Part shown: piece by piece, positions 16,496-24,199 of the stretch | Position numbering within the stretch: position 1 is the first letter of the stretch | How the letters are laid out: each line of letters starts with the position of its first letter | Assembly: GCA_947258585.1 (NCBI GenBank) | Contig: CAMYIZ010000066.1 | Coordinates: 1 to 38,591, forward strand | DNA: 38,591 nt | Source of the DNA: an uncultured Haliea sp. | Lineage (GTDB): Bacteria; Pseudomonadota; Gammaproteobacteria; Pseudomonadales; Halieaceae | Direction of reading: 5' to 3' | Position numbers and translations under genes: made by a program | Notes under the pieces: model-generated | What the model was told of the DNA's origin: nothing | What the model saw: only the letters and a program-made list of their open reading frames with translations | Databases searched by the model: none

Positions 16496-17683
16496 ATGAA
16501 AGTAGAATGGAATGGCACCCCCCGCAAGATCCAGCACTTCGCCGGTGCGGACTATCCGCGCGACAACCCCGATCTCGAGGACCTGCTGACCGCGGGCGAT
16601 GTGGATCACATCGCAGAGATATTCAACACCCCCCTGACCGGTTCCTACAACTGGGACTACAAGGTGCAGGACGACCGGATCAAGAAGCTGTACGACCTGG
16701 GCAAGCAGCTAAATTGGGACCCCGAGATGGATATCAACTGGGACCGCCCCTGGCCGGACGAGGAGCGGATGCCGGAGCTGATGAACCTGCATACCTACCA
16801 GCCCTACCTGGACATGGACGAGCCGACTCGCAAGGAATTCTGGCTGCACATGAACGCCTGGAGCCTGTCGCAATTCTTGCACGGCGAGCAGGGTGCCCTG
16901 CTGGTGGCCTCCCAGCTCTGTTCCTGCGCTCCGACCCTGAACGCGAAACTGTATGCCGCGTCGCAGACCTTCGACGAGGCCCGCCACGTCGAGGTGTTCA
17001 ACAAGTACCTGCAGAAGCGCATTGGCGTGATGTATCCCATCAATACCCACCTCAAGTCGATTATTGACAAGATACTGACCGATGCGCGCTGGGACATGAA
17101 GTTCATCGGCATGCAGCTGGTCATCGAGGGCCTGGCCCTGTCGGCCTTCAATACCACCCGCGAAACCACGCCCGACCCGGTGCTCAAGGACGTGGTGTAC
17201 CTGGTGACCCGCGACGAGGCCCGCCATGTGACCTTCGGGGTCAACTACCTGGAGGAATTCGTCAAGACCTTGAGCGACGAAGAACGCGAAGAGCGGGCCC
17301 AGTTCGCCTATGAGGCCTGCGTGGTCAGCCGCGAGCGACTGGTGGCGACTGACGTCTTCGCGCATTTCGGCTGGGATGTGGAAGAGGCCCGCCTGCAGGT
17401 GCTGGAAGGCTTCGTGATGTCCACGTTCCGCAACCTGCTGTTCCAGCGCGTGATTCCGAACCTGAAGCGCATCGGCCTGCTGACCGACAGGATCAGGCCC
17501 AAGTTTGAAGCGCTGGGCATTCTTGAGTTCGAAAACCTGGCGACGGACGGTGATATTGATTGGGCCCTGTTGGAGCGCCCGCTGGATACCGAGGAGGCGC
17601 AAGGCTACGAGCAGAGCATCCTGGCGGATTTCCACAAGCTCAAGGAGCAAGAGCAAGAGGAGGCGCCGCGCAAGGCGAGCTGA
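16496..17683 (+). CDS. Ferritin-like diiron protein of unknown function
   Basis: A soluble 395-residue protein with a four-helix diiron site that can be read directly: E131 (LHGEQGALL), E161 and H164 (FDEARHVEVF), E211 (VIEGLALSAF), E241 and H244 (RDEARHVTFG). This is the full E, ExxH, E, ExxH ligand set of carboxylate-bridged diiron enzymes such as ribonucleotide reductase R2, AurF-type N-oxygenases and multicomponent monooxygenases. No tyrosyl-radical context or partner reductase is seen. ATG 16496 is chosen because AGGAG lies seven bases upstream. It is divergent from an AraC-patatin pair and ends before a strong terminator. An oxygenase or desaturase acting on a lipid or aromatic substrate is a guess; the function is not known to me. 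Confidence 0.75.
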   Translation: MKVEWNGTPRKIQHFAGADYPRDNPDLEDLLTAGDVDHIAEIFNTPLTGSYNWDYKVQDDRIKKLYDLGKQLNWDPEMDINWDRPWPDEERMPELMNLHTYQPYLDMDEPTRKEFWLHMNAWSLSQFLHGEQGALLVASQLCSCAPTLNAKLYAASQTFDEARHVEVFNKYLQKRIGVMYPINTHLKSIIDKILTDARWDMKFIGMQLVIEGLALSAFNTTRETTPDPVLKDVVYLVTRDEARHVTFGVNYLEEFVKTLSDEEREERAQFAYEACVVSRERLVATDVFAHFGWDVEEARLQVLEGFVMSTFRNLLFQRVIPNLKRIGLLTDRIRPKFEALGILEFENLATDGDIDWALLERPLDTEEAQGYEQSILADFHKLKEQEQEEAPRKAS

Positions 17684-17764
17684 GCCGGGGAGGAGAAATC
17701 GGAGGGCGCCAGGTCCCGGGAACTGGCGTCAGCCGCTGCGCGTTCTGGCGCCCGTTTTCTCCAG

Positions 17765-17801
17765 GCACAAAAAAGCCGGCTGACCGCCGGCTTTTTTGTG
17801 C
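17765..17801. terminator. Bidirectional intrinsic terminator
   Basis: A perfect 16-bp inverted repeat, 17765-17780 and 17786-17801, with a 5-base loop. The GC core gccggc is flanked by A6/T6, so a U-run follows the GC stem on both strands. It serves the diiron gene on the plus strand and rpsT on the minus strand, whose stop is 16 bases away. Confidence 0.93.
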
Positions 17802-17816
17802 GGTGCAGATACTCGG

Positions 17817-18086
17817 TCAGGCGGAAGCCAGGCCCTTGATTTGCGCGTTCAGGCGGCTCTTGTGCCGGGCGGCCTTGTTCTTGTGGATGATGCCCTTGTC
17901 GGCCATCCGGTCAATAACCGGTACGGCGCTGTCGTAGGCGGCCTGCGCCTGCTGTGCGTCACCGGTGCCGATGGCAGCGATGACTTTCTTGATGTTGGTG
18001 CGTACCAGCGAACGCAGGCTGGAGTTGTGGGCGCGACGCTTTTCGGCCTGGCGAGCACGCTTCTTGGCTTGTGGGGAGTTGGCCAC
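17817..18086 (-). CDS. rpsT: 30S ribosomal protein S20
   Basis: An 89-residue, Lys/Arg/Ala-rich helical protein that binds 16S rRNA early in small-subunit assembly. The opening [20 protein letters not shown] and the later [18 protein letters not shown] are diagnostic for S20. The start is GTG 18086, giving the normal length; GAGG lies eight bases upstream. An in-frame TTG eight codons earlier would give a non-standard leader. A near-consensus promoter lies 40-70 bases upstream and the terminator directly follows, so the gene is monocistronic. In other bacteria S20 represses its own translation and a non-AUG start helps this; the GTG here is compatible with that. Confidence 0.98.
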   Translation of the reverse strand: MANSPQAKKRARQAEKRRAHNSSLRSLVRTNIKKVIAAIGTGDAQQAQAAYDSAVPVIDRMADKGIIHKNKAARHKSRLNAQIKGLASA

Positions 18087-18125
18087 TGTGGAATCCTCGT
18101 GGGTTGGCAAAATTCAGGAGGCGAG

Positions 18126-18154
18126 ATTATTCACATTGGGCCCTCGCTTGTCAA
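18126..18154 (-). promoter_or_regulatory. Strong sigma-70 promoter of rpsT
   Basis: On the minus strand TTGACA (18154-18149), a perfect -35, is followed after 17 bases by AATAAT (18131-18126), five of six matches to the -10. It points at rpsT with a leader of about 33 bases. Confidence 0.85.
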
Positions 18155-18207
18155 CCGCCGGGAAGTGCGCAGCCCCGGCAGTCATTCATGCTGAGGGCGC
18201 GCTGCGG

Positions 18208-18213
18208 TATACT
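18208..18213 (+). promoter_or_regulatory. Candidate -10 element for the TetR gene
   Basis: TATACT, five of six matches to consensus, lies 19 bases before ATG 18233. The -35 region is weak. The resulting leader would be only about 13 bases. Confidence 0.35.
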
Positions 18214-18232
18214 GCGCAATTGTTTTGCCACC

Positions 18233-18877
18233 ATGGAAACTGTCCGCATGACCAATGGACCTGCCCGGGAGCCCGCGGCGACCACGCCGGAGCGCATTCT
18301 CGATGCGGCCGAGGCCCTGTTTGCGCAAAAGGGTTATAAGGGTACTTCCCTGGGGGACGTCGCCGAGCGGGTCGGCATCCGCTCTCCCAGCCTCTACAAT
18401 CACTTCCGCAACAAGGAGGCGCTCTATCGGGCTGTGCTGGGCCGCCTGCTGGATGACTTTGCGGCGCCGATGGAGGAGCTGACCCGGGGTCCCATCAGCG
18501 ACCAGCGCCTGCAGGACTGGCTGGAGACGATAGTCCGCAAGCACCACGCCAATCCCAACCTGGCGCGCCTGCTACAGCACGCCGCGCTGTCCGGAGGTCC
18601 CGGTACCAACGACCTGATCGAGCGTTTTTTCCAGCCCATGTTCGGCACCGACGAGGGACTGGACCAGCCTGGGCTGCGCGCACTGGGGGATGCGGGGCTT
18701 CAGCCCTGGGCCGTGATGGCCTTCAACAACCTGGTAATGTCCTATGTCACCATGGCGCCAATGTACCGCGACCTGCTGGGTCAGGACCCGTTCAGCGAGG
18801 AGGCGCTGGAGCGCCAGCTAGCACTGGTGAAGACCCTGTTGCGGGCCGTGCTCGCGTTGCCGGCGACCCCTGATTGA
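18233..18877 (+). CDS. TetR family transcriptional regulator
   Basis: A 214-residue TetR-type regulator. The N-terminal segment TPERILDAAEALFAQKGY and helix-turn-helix TSLGDVAERVGIRSPSLYNH (about 38-57) are standard, followed by FRNKEALYRAVL. The ligand domain is not diagnostic, though similar proteins often sense fatty-acid or acyl-CoA-type compounds. Two ATGs are possible, 18233 and 18248; neither has a clear ribosome binding site. A strong GC hairpin closes the gene and separates it from the phosphatase gene 70 bases further on. Its target cannot be read from the sequence; self-regulation through the short upstream region is likely. Confidence 0.88.
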   Translation: METVRMTNGPAREPAATTPERILDAAEALFAQKGYKGTSLGDVAERVGIRSPSLYNHFRNKEALYRAVLGRLLDDFAAPMEELTRGPISDQRLQDWLETIVRKHHANPNLARLLQHAALSGGPGTNDLIERFFQPMFGTDEGLDQPGLRALGDAGLQPWAVMAFNNLVMSYVTMAPMYRDLLGQDPFSEEALERQLALVKTLLRAVLALPATPD

Positions 18878-18882
18878 GGCGT

Positions 18883-18909
18883 CCCCGGCCGGGAGTCTCC
18901 CGGCCGGGG
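18883..18909 (+). terminator. GC-rich hairpin after the TetR gene
   Basis: A perfect 12-bp stem (ccccggccggga, 18883-18894, with its complement at 18898-18909) and a 3-base loop. No T-run follows, so this may be a non-canonical or Rho-assisted terminator. Confidence 0.5.
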
Positions 18910-18947
18910 CGCTGCCAAGCCGATACCTGAACTTCCAGAGAGACCCC

Positions 18948-19943
18948 ATGCCCCTGATTACCGATACCGTACAAATCTGGCGCGCCCCTGAAGGCGACTA
19001 TCACATCGAATGGGCGGCCAGTCACCCGGACACCCGGGTGCGAGTGGATCCGCTCGGCAGTCATGGTCAGGTACAGGCTCACTATGAGGAGGCTACGCCG
19101 CGCGCTCGCATTGCGGGCCTGCCGCCGGCGCAGCGCCACCAGTTCCGCCTGAGCGACCAGCACGGCAACGAGGTGTTGGCCATGGAGCGCAAACTGGGGA
19201 TGCAGGGAACACCCAATTTCCGGGATTTCGGCGGTTATCGTGGAGCCGGTGGTCGTCGCGTACGCTGGGGCTACCTGTTTCGCTCGGGGCAGCTGTCGGG
19301 CCTTACGCCGCAGGATTTGGAGCTGCTGGACAGTCTGCAGCTGGATCTGGTCTGCGACTTCCGCCGCGAGGATGAGCAGCAGAGCAGTCCCAGCCGCTTT
19401 CCCGAATCGAGGCAGCCCCGGGTGGCCAGCCTGCCGATTACCCCCGGCAGCAATGCCGCGGCCTTCACCGAGGGTCGGCTGGACCTGGGTGGGCGCCAGC
19501 CCATGTTCGACTTTATGGTGGAAATCAATCGCGACTTCGTGGAAGGCCAGGGGCCAGCCTATGCGCGCATGTTCCGCGAGATTCTGCAGCGCGAGGATGC
19601 GCGGTTTCTGGTGCACTGCGCTGCGGGCAAGGATCGCACCGGTTTTGCCGTGGCAGTGATCCTGCTGGCATTGGGCGTGTCGGTGGAGCAGGTCATGCAG
19701 GACTACATGCTCACTGCGCGCTTCTTCCATCCGCAGCGGGAGGTGGACCGGTTGCGAGCGAAGTACGGGCTGGAGTCAGTGCCGGAAGAGGCAATCCTGC
19801 CAATGCTGGAGGTGCACGAAGCGTATCTGGACCGCGCCCTGCGGGCCATTGCTGACTACGGCGCGGTCGATACGTATCTGGAGGATGTTCTGGGGGTTGG
19901 CGGCGCCGAGCGCGAAGAGCTGCGTCGGCGCTACCTGGAGTAG
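18948..19943 (+). CDS. Tyrosine-protein phosphatase (MptpB/LipA-like)
   Basis: A 331-residue cysteine-dependent phosphatase. The P-loop signature CxxxxxR is present in extended form as HCAAGKDRTG (223-232) with C224 as nucleophile and R230. This GKDRTG version is typical of the Y_phosphatase3 group that includes mycobacterial MptpB and Listeria LipA, some of which also dephosphorylate phosphoinositides. The signature NFRDFGGY at 90-97 and YLFRSGQLSGL at 109-119 agree. The first 80 residues form an extra beta-rich domain before the catalytic part. No signal peptide is visible, so it is probably cytosolic. It is preceded by a TetR gene and convergent with a small secreted protein gene. Substrate is unknown. 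Confidence 0.9.
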   Translation: MPLITDTVQIWRAPEGDYHIEWAASHPDTRVRVDPLGSHGQVQAHYEEATPRARIAGLPPAQRHQFRLSDQHGNEVLAMERKLGMQGTPNFRDFGGYRGAGGRRVRWGYLFRSGQLSGLTPQDLELLDSLQLDLVCDFRREDEQQSSPSRFPESRQPRVASLPITPGSNAAAFTEGRLDLGGRQPMFDFMVEINRDFVEGQGPAYARMFREILQREDARFLVHCAAGKDRTGFAVAVILLALGVSVEQVMQDYMLTARFFHPQREVDRLRAKYGLESVPEEAILPMLEVHEAYLDRALRAIADYGAVDTYLEDVLGVGGAEREELRRRYLE

Positions 19944-19947
19944 CGGC

Positions 19948-20220
19948 TCAGATGGCGTCGCAGGCGGCTTTGGCGGCCTTGATCTGCTTGCGCTCGCACT
20001 GGTCGTTCTGCTCATTGCCCGCGCACCACTGGCGGCGATTTTCCCAGGCAGTCATGGTCGCGGTCTTGCCGTTGGAGCACTTTACGAGGTACTCGGAGTA
20101 GGCGGCACCGGCGGTTGTTTCATGGTTGCCCTGAAAGACTATGCTGGTGGGCTTGGCGGCGAAAGTGCCGGCGGACAGGGCCAGCAGGGCGGAGGCGGCA
20201 GCGATTTGGGCAAATTTCAT
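19948..20220 (-). CDS. Small secreted protein of unknown function
   Basis: A 90-residue protein with a clear signal peptide (MKFAQIAAASALLALSAGTFA, likely cut at FA-AKP). The mature part of about 70 residues has four cysteines (VKCSNGK, WCAGN, QCERK, KAACDAI), which could form two disulfides in the periplasm. I chose ATG 20220 because AGGA stands about eight bases upstream; an ATG six codons earlier (20238) would put charged residues before the signal. I recognise no family. Its stop lies four bases from the end of the convergent phosphatase gene. Confidence 0.7.
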   Translation of the reverse strand: MKFAQIAAASALLALSAGTFAAKPTSIVFQGNHETTAGAAYSEYLVKCSNGKTATMTAWENRRQWCAGNEQNDQCERKQIKAAKAACDAI

Positions 20221-20496
20221 GACAAGGTCCTTGTTCAACAGTACGAATAGAAGGGGGGCCTGAACCGCAGTGGCGCGATGGCGACCGGACTGGAGTCAGG
20301 ATACCCGTCTCTTACGCGTGTAAAAAAGTTACGGTTTTGTAAGGCTGTGGGAATTAGGGTAACAGGCGGGGCGAAATCAGGGTGTTTGTTTTTTGTAACG
20401 CATTGTTTTTTATAATAAAAATAATTTCAGGGGCAGCCGGGCTCGCCACGTTACAAATGTTTAATTGACGGCGGCCCGGCGGCCCGGCGGTCCGGT
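20221..20496. other. Intergenic, AT-rich island
   Basis: The gap between two minus-strand genes holds a distinctly AT-rich block at about 20380-20435 (for example tttttataataaaaataat) in otherwise GC-rich DNA, and a G/C triplet-like run at 20470-20495 (ggcggcccggcggcccggcg). The latter lies just after the 20497-20718 gene's stop and could fold in its mRNA. TATAAT occurs at 20411 without a convincing -35. Confidence 0.45.
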
Positions 20497-20718
20497 TCAG
20501 GCCAGCCAGATCAGGATGAGCCCGATGAACGCGAGCAGGACTGCCTGGCCGGCCTTGTCCAGGCGGAACAGCGCGTACAGGTAGGCGAACGGCGGCAGGA
20601 TCAGGGTGCAAAGTCCCCAGGCGTAATCTTCTTTCCAGGACTGGATCAACAGCAGGACCCAGCTGGCGAGCAGGGTTGCGAGACCGAAGGTGAGCAGTGA
20701 TGCAGAAGTCGCTTCCAT
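20497..20718 (-). CDS. Small inner-membrane protein of unknown function
   Basis: A 73-residue protein that is mostly hydrophobic, with segments at about 7-26 (LLTFGLATLLASWVLLLI), 34-51 (WGLCTLILPPFAYLYALF) and 58-72 (AVLLAFIGLILIWLA), so two or three membrane helices. A charged loop (QSWKEDYA) separates the first two. The start is well supported by GGAGGAACC before ATG 20718. I do not recognise the family; no partner genes suggest a role. The gene is monocistronic and divergent from the acyltransferase gene. Confidence 0.7.
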   Translation of the reverse strand: MEATSASLLTFGLATLLASWVLLLIQSWKEDYAWGLCTLILPPFAYLYALFRLDKAGQAVLLAFIGLILIWLA

Positions 20719-20883
20719 GGTTCCTCCGAAAAAGGGCGTGACTCTGGCGGGGCGGTCGCAGCGTAGCAGAACACCGCGCCGCTGTCAGCGCTGTGGCCGC
20801 CTTCCCTGTGACCGGATCGGGCGGATGACGCCGCCGGTGAATTTGGGTATCGTGTGCCGCTTCGTTGTCCCGAGGATTCCTGC

Positions 20884-22053
20884 TTGAATGACCCCTTCGC
20901 CGATATCCGCCCCTACCGCGACGCCGAGGTGCCCTCGGTGCTGCAGCGCCTCCTGGGCGACCGGGAGTTGCTGGACTCGATTGCCAGGCTGAGACTGGGG
21001 AAGGTGGCGACCCTGGCGCCGGCCCTGTGCCGGCCGGCGGTGCGCTGGTATCTCGGCCGTCAGTTGCGGGCTGTCAGCGATGTCCACGGGATGCAGATGG
21101 TGATCAAGCACTACGTGGAGAAAGTCATCGAGGACACCACGGCGGGATTTTCCGTCTCCGGCCTCGAGGCCCTGGACCCCGCGCGGCCCTGGTTGTTCAT
21201 GAGCAATCACCGCGATATCGTCATGGACCCGGCGTTCACCAACTATGCATTGCATCGCGGCGGGCACCAGACGGTCCGTATCGCGATTGGCGACAACCTG
21301 CTGACCAAGCCCTGGGTCTCCGACCTGATGCGTCTCAACAAGAGTTTTATTGTCAAGCGCTCTCCCGGCAGTGGCCGCGCCTTGCTGGCGGCGTCGCGCC
21401 ACCTGGCCAACTACATCCGCATGTCGCTGCAGGAGGAGCGGTCACCGGTGTGGATCGCCCAGCGCGAAGGCCGGGCCAAGGACGGCGTCGACCGCACTGA
21501 GCCGGCGGTGGTGAAGATGCTGGCGATGAGCCGGGACAAGCAGGTCGAGAGCTTTGGCGAAGTCGTGAATGCGCTGGGCATCGTGCCGGTGTCGATCTCC
21601 TACGAACTGGACCCCTGCGATGGGCTCAAGGCGCGGGAGCTGTATTTGCGCAGCACCACGGGCAGCTACGCCAAGGCAGAGCAGGAGGATGTGGCTTCGA
21701 TCGCTCGCGGCATCTCCGGCAGCAAGGGCCGGGTCCACGTCGCCTTCGGCACCCCGCTGAGCGGAGAGTTCGCCGACGCGGACCAGGTGGCAGCTGAAAT
21801 CGATCGCCAGGTGGTATCACTGTACTGCCTGCACCCCACCAACCTGTACGCCTACCGCATGCTGCACGGTGACAGCGCACGAATTCCCGACAACCTCACC
21901 CTCGAGGCGGGCAGCTGCTCCGAGGCGGGGTTTCGGGCCAGGATAGAGGCGCTGCCCGCAGAGCACCGGCCATTTGCCCTGGCCATCTACGGCAACGCTG
22001 TCGCCAGCAAGCTGGCCCTGGCGGCCGCCGGGGATAGCGCGCCACCTTGCTGA
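20884..22053 (+). CDS. Glycerolipid-type acyltransferase (PlsC superfamily)
   Basis: A 389-residue protein related to 1-acyl-glycerol-3-phosphate acyltransferases. The catalytic block reads SNHRDIVMDPAF with H109 and D115, a His-x5-Asp spacing instead of the usual His-x4-Asp, though D111 also follows closely. The substrate-binding block appears as WIAQREGRAKDG in place of the common FPEGTRS. Pro-rich VPVSISYELDPCD and RVHVAFGTPLSG follow. No obvious membrane helix is seen. I chose TTG 20884, since GAGGA lies seven bases upstream and the result (NDPFADIRPYRD) is a natural N-terminus; GTG 20854 is the alternative. It overlaps dinG by seven bases. Acyl donor and acceptor are unknown. Confidence 0.78.
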   Translation: MNDPFADIRPYRDAEVPSVLQRLLGDRELLDSIARLRLGKVATLAPALCRPAVRWYLGRQLRAVSDVHGMQMVIKHYVEKVIEDTTAGFSVSGLEALDPARPWLFMSNHRDIVMDPAFTNYALHRGGHQTVRIAIGDNLLTKPWVSDLMRLNKSFIVKRSPGSGRALLAASRHLANYIRMSLQEERSPVWIAQREGRAKDGVDRTEPAVVKMLAMSRDKQVESFGEVVNALGIVPVSISYELDPCDGLKARELYLRSTTGSYAKAEQEDVASIARGISGSKGRVHVAFGTPLSGEFADADQVAAEIDRQVVSLYCLHPTNLYAYRMLHGDSARIPDNLTLEAGSCSEAGFRARIEALPAEHRPFALAIYGNAVASKLALAAAGDSAPPC

Positions 22054-24179
22054 GCGACGTTCTCAAGGACCAGATTCGCGAAGCGTATGCCGCCATCATG
22101 GCGGGCAAGGGCCTGAGTCCGCGCTGGGGCCAGCGGCAGATGATCGCGGAGATTGCCAACACCCTGGCACGCATCGCTCCCGCGACGGGACGCGCCGACC
22201 CGGAGGCTCCCGCGGTCTGTGTGATTGAGGCTGGTACCGGCACCGGCAAGACCATCGCCTATGCCGTAACGGCGATTCCCATGGCCCAGGCACTGGGCAA
22301 GCGACTGGTGGTTGCCACGGCCACCGTCGCCCTGCAGGAACAGTTCGTCAACAAGGACCTGCCGGATATTCGTCATCACAGCGGGCTGGAGTTCAGCTAT
22401 ACCCTGGCCAAGGGCCGGCGCCGCTATGTCTGCCTGTCAAAGCTGGACCGGCAGCTTGCCGGAAGCGGTGGCGGGGATGTCCTGCCCCTGTACCCCGACG
22501 AATTCCAGGCGCCCGAGTCCGCCGAGGCCCTGCCCGTGTACAGCGCGATGGTCGAGGCTCTGGGTCGCGGCGAGTGGGACGGGGACAGGGACAACTGGCC
22601 CGGCCAGGTGCCGGAAGCGGTCTGGTTCGGCGCTACCACCGATCACAGTCAGTGCAGCGGTCGCCGCTGCCCGAATATCAGCCAGTGCAGCTTTTTCCGC
22701 GCCAGGGACCAGCTACAGTACGCCGATGTCATTGTCGCCAACCACGACCTGGTACTGGCCGATCTCGCCCTGGGCGGTGGCGCCATCCTCTCCGCCCCCG
22801 AAGACAGCATCTATATATTCGACGAAGGCCACCATTTGCCGGACAAGGCCCTGTCTCATTTCTCCAGTTTCTGCCGCCTGCACACCACTGGCCAATGGCT
22901 GCAGGAGAGCCGCAAATTGCTGGGCCAGGCCGCCTCGGCGCTGGCGCCGTTTACCGACCTGCAACGCTCGCTGCAGGCGCTGCCCGCGGTGATGGATGAG
23001 GCCCAGGCGGGACTGCAGGTTGCCGAACAGACGGTGGCGACCCTGTTCGCCGATCGCCCCCCGGGCAATGGCCGCGGTGATGATCAGCAGCTGCGCTTTC
23101 CCCACGGGCGCGTGCCCGAGGTCCTGCAGCCGCTGGCCGCCGGACTGGTCAACCAGTTCCAGCAACTCGCCGGCGGCCTGGCAAAGATAGAAAGCCGGCT
23201 CGAAGAGGCGCTGGAAGAAGATGATTCGGGACTGGACAAGGGCGAGATTGAAACCTGGCACCTCAGTCTGGGTGCCCTGCTGGGGCGGGCTGAGTCGACC
23301 CTGGAACTGTGGCAGGAGTACGCGGTGAGCGGTGCGGGCGAAGTTCCGCCCAAAGCGCGCTGGATAAGCTTGCTCGACACTGGTGGCCAGTTCGGTTTCG
23401 ACCTGCGCTGCAGCCCGATCCTCGCTGCGGATATCCTGGAGGAGTACCTCTGGTCCCGAGCGGCGGGCGTGGTGGTGACCTCGGCGACGATTACTGCCCT
23501 GCGCTCATTCGAGCGGTTCATCCTGCACTCCGGTGTGCCCCGGGAAGCCGCTTTCAAAGTGGTAACCAGCCCCTTTGACTATTCCCGTGCCACCCTGCAC
23601 GTGCCCGCCATGGACTGCGATCCCAGTGATGCCGAGGCCCACACTGCGGCCCTGGTGGCGCGGCTGCCCGGCCTGCTGGACCGCGGTGAGGCCAGCCTGG
23701 TGCTGTTCTCTTCCCGGCGCCAGATGCAGGAGGTGTATGAGGGGGTGCGCGAAAGCCTGGGGGAGCTGATCCTGCTGCAGGGAGACGGCAGCAAGCAGGA
23801 AATCCTGCGCCAGCACCGGGAGGCCGTCGATGCCGGGCGGGGCAGCGTTATCTTTGGCCTGGCGAGCTTCGCCGAGGGGGTGGACCTGCCCGGGGCCTAT
23901 TGCCGCCACGTAGTGATCGCCAAGATTCCCTTCGCGGTCCCCGACAGCCCGATAGAAGCGGCGCTGGCGGAGTGGGTCGAGGCCCAGGGGCGCAACGCCT
24001 TCATGGAGATCAGTGTGCCCGACGCAGCGTTGAAGCTGGTCCAGGCCAGCGGTCGTCTGCTGCGCACCGAGCAGGATTCGGGCCGGGTGACCCTGCTGGA
24101 CCGGCGTCTGCTCACCCGTCGCTACGGCCAGGCTATCCTCGATTCACTGCCACCGTTCCGGCGCGACCTGGCCCGCTAG
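22047..24179 (+). CDS. dinG: ATP-dependent DNA helicase DinG
   Basis: A 710-residue superfamily 2, XPD-like 5'-3' helicase with an iron-sulfur cluster; in E. coli it resolves R-loops and helps replication past transcription. The Walker A is EAGTGTGKT (61-69). The four candidate cluster ligands are C129 (RYVCLSK), C203, C208 and C214 (CSGRRCPNISQC). The Walker B/DEAH box is DEGH at 259-262, the DinG variant. Helicase motifs near the end include FGLASFAEGVDLPG and ALKLVQASGRLLR. The start is TTG 22047, overlapping the acyltransferase stop by seven bases; a plain ribosome binding site is weak, so translation is probably coupled. Length agrees with E. coli DinG (716). No LexA box is evident upstream. 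Confidence 0.95.
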   Translation: MLSDVLKDQIREAYAAIMAGKGLSPRWGQRQMIAEIANTLARIAPATGRADPEAPAVCVIEAGTGTGKTIAYAVTAIPMAQALGKRLVVATATVALQEQFVNKDLPDIRHHSGLEFSYTLAKGRRRYVCLSKLDRQLAGSGGGDVLPLYPDEFQAPESAEALPVYSAMVEALGRGEWDGDRDNWPGQVPEAVWFGATTDHSQCSGRRCPNISQCSFFRARDQLQYADVIVANHDLVLADLALGGGAILSAPEDSIYIFDEGHHLPDKALSHFSSFCRLHTTGQWLQESRKLLGQAASALAPFTDLQRSLQALPAVMDEAQAGLQVAEQTVATLFADRPPGNGRGDDQQLRFPHGRVPEVLQPLAAGLVNQFQQLAGGLAKIESRLEEALEEDDSGLDKGEIETWHLSLGALLGRAESTLELWQEYAVSGAGEVPPKARWISLLDTGGQFGFDLRCSPILAADILEEYLWSRAAGVVVTSATITALRSFERFILHSGVPREAAFKVVTSPFDYSRATLHVPAMDCDPSDAEAHTAALVARLPGLLDRGEASLVLFSSRRQMQEVYEGVRESLGELILLQGDGSKQEILRQHREAVDAGRGSVIFGLASFAEGVDLPGAYCRHVVIAKIPFAVPDSPIEAALAEWVEAQGRNAFMEISVPDAALKLVQASGRLLRTEQDSGRVTLLDRRLLTRRYGQAILDSLPPFRRDLAR

Positions 24180-24199
24180 TGGGGCGGGCCCCGTGCTCC

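Noticed and set aside
20411-20416. TATAAT as a strong plus-strand promoter
   Set aside because: No -35 element is at proper spacing and no plus-strand gene follows for about 470 bases.
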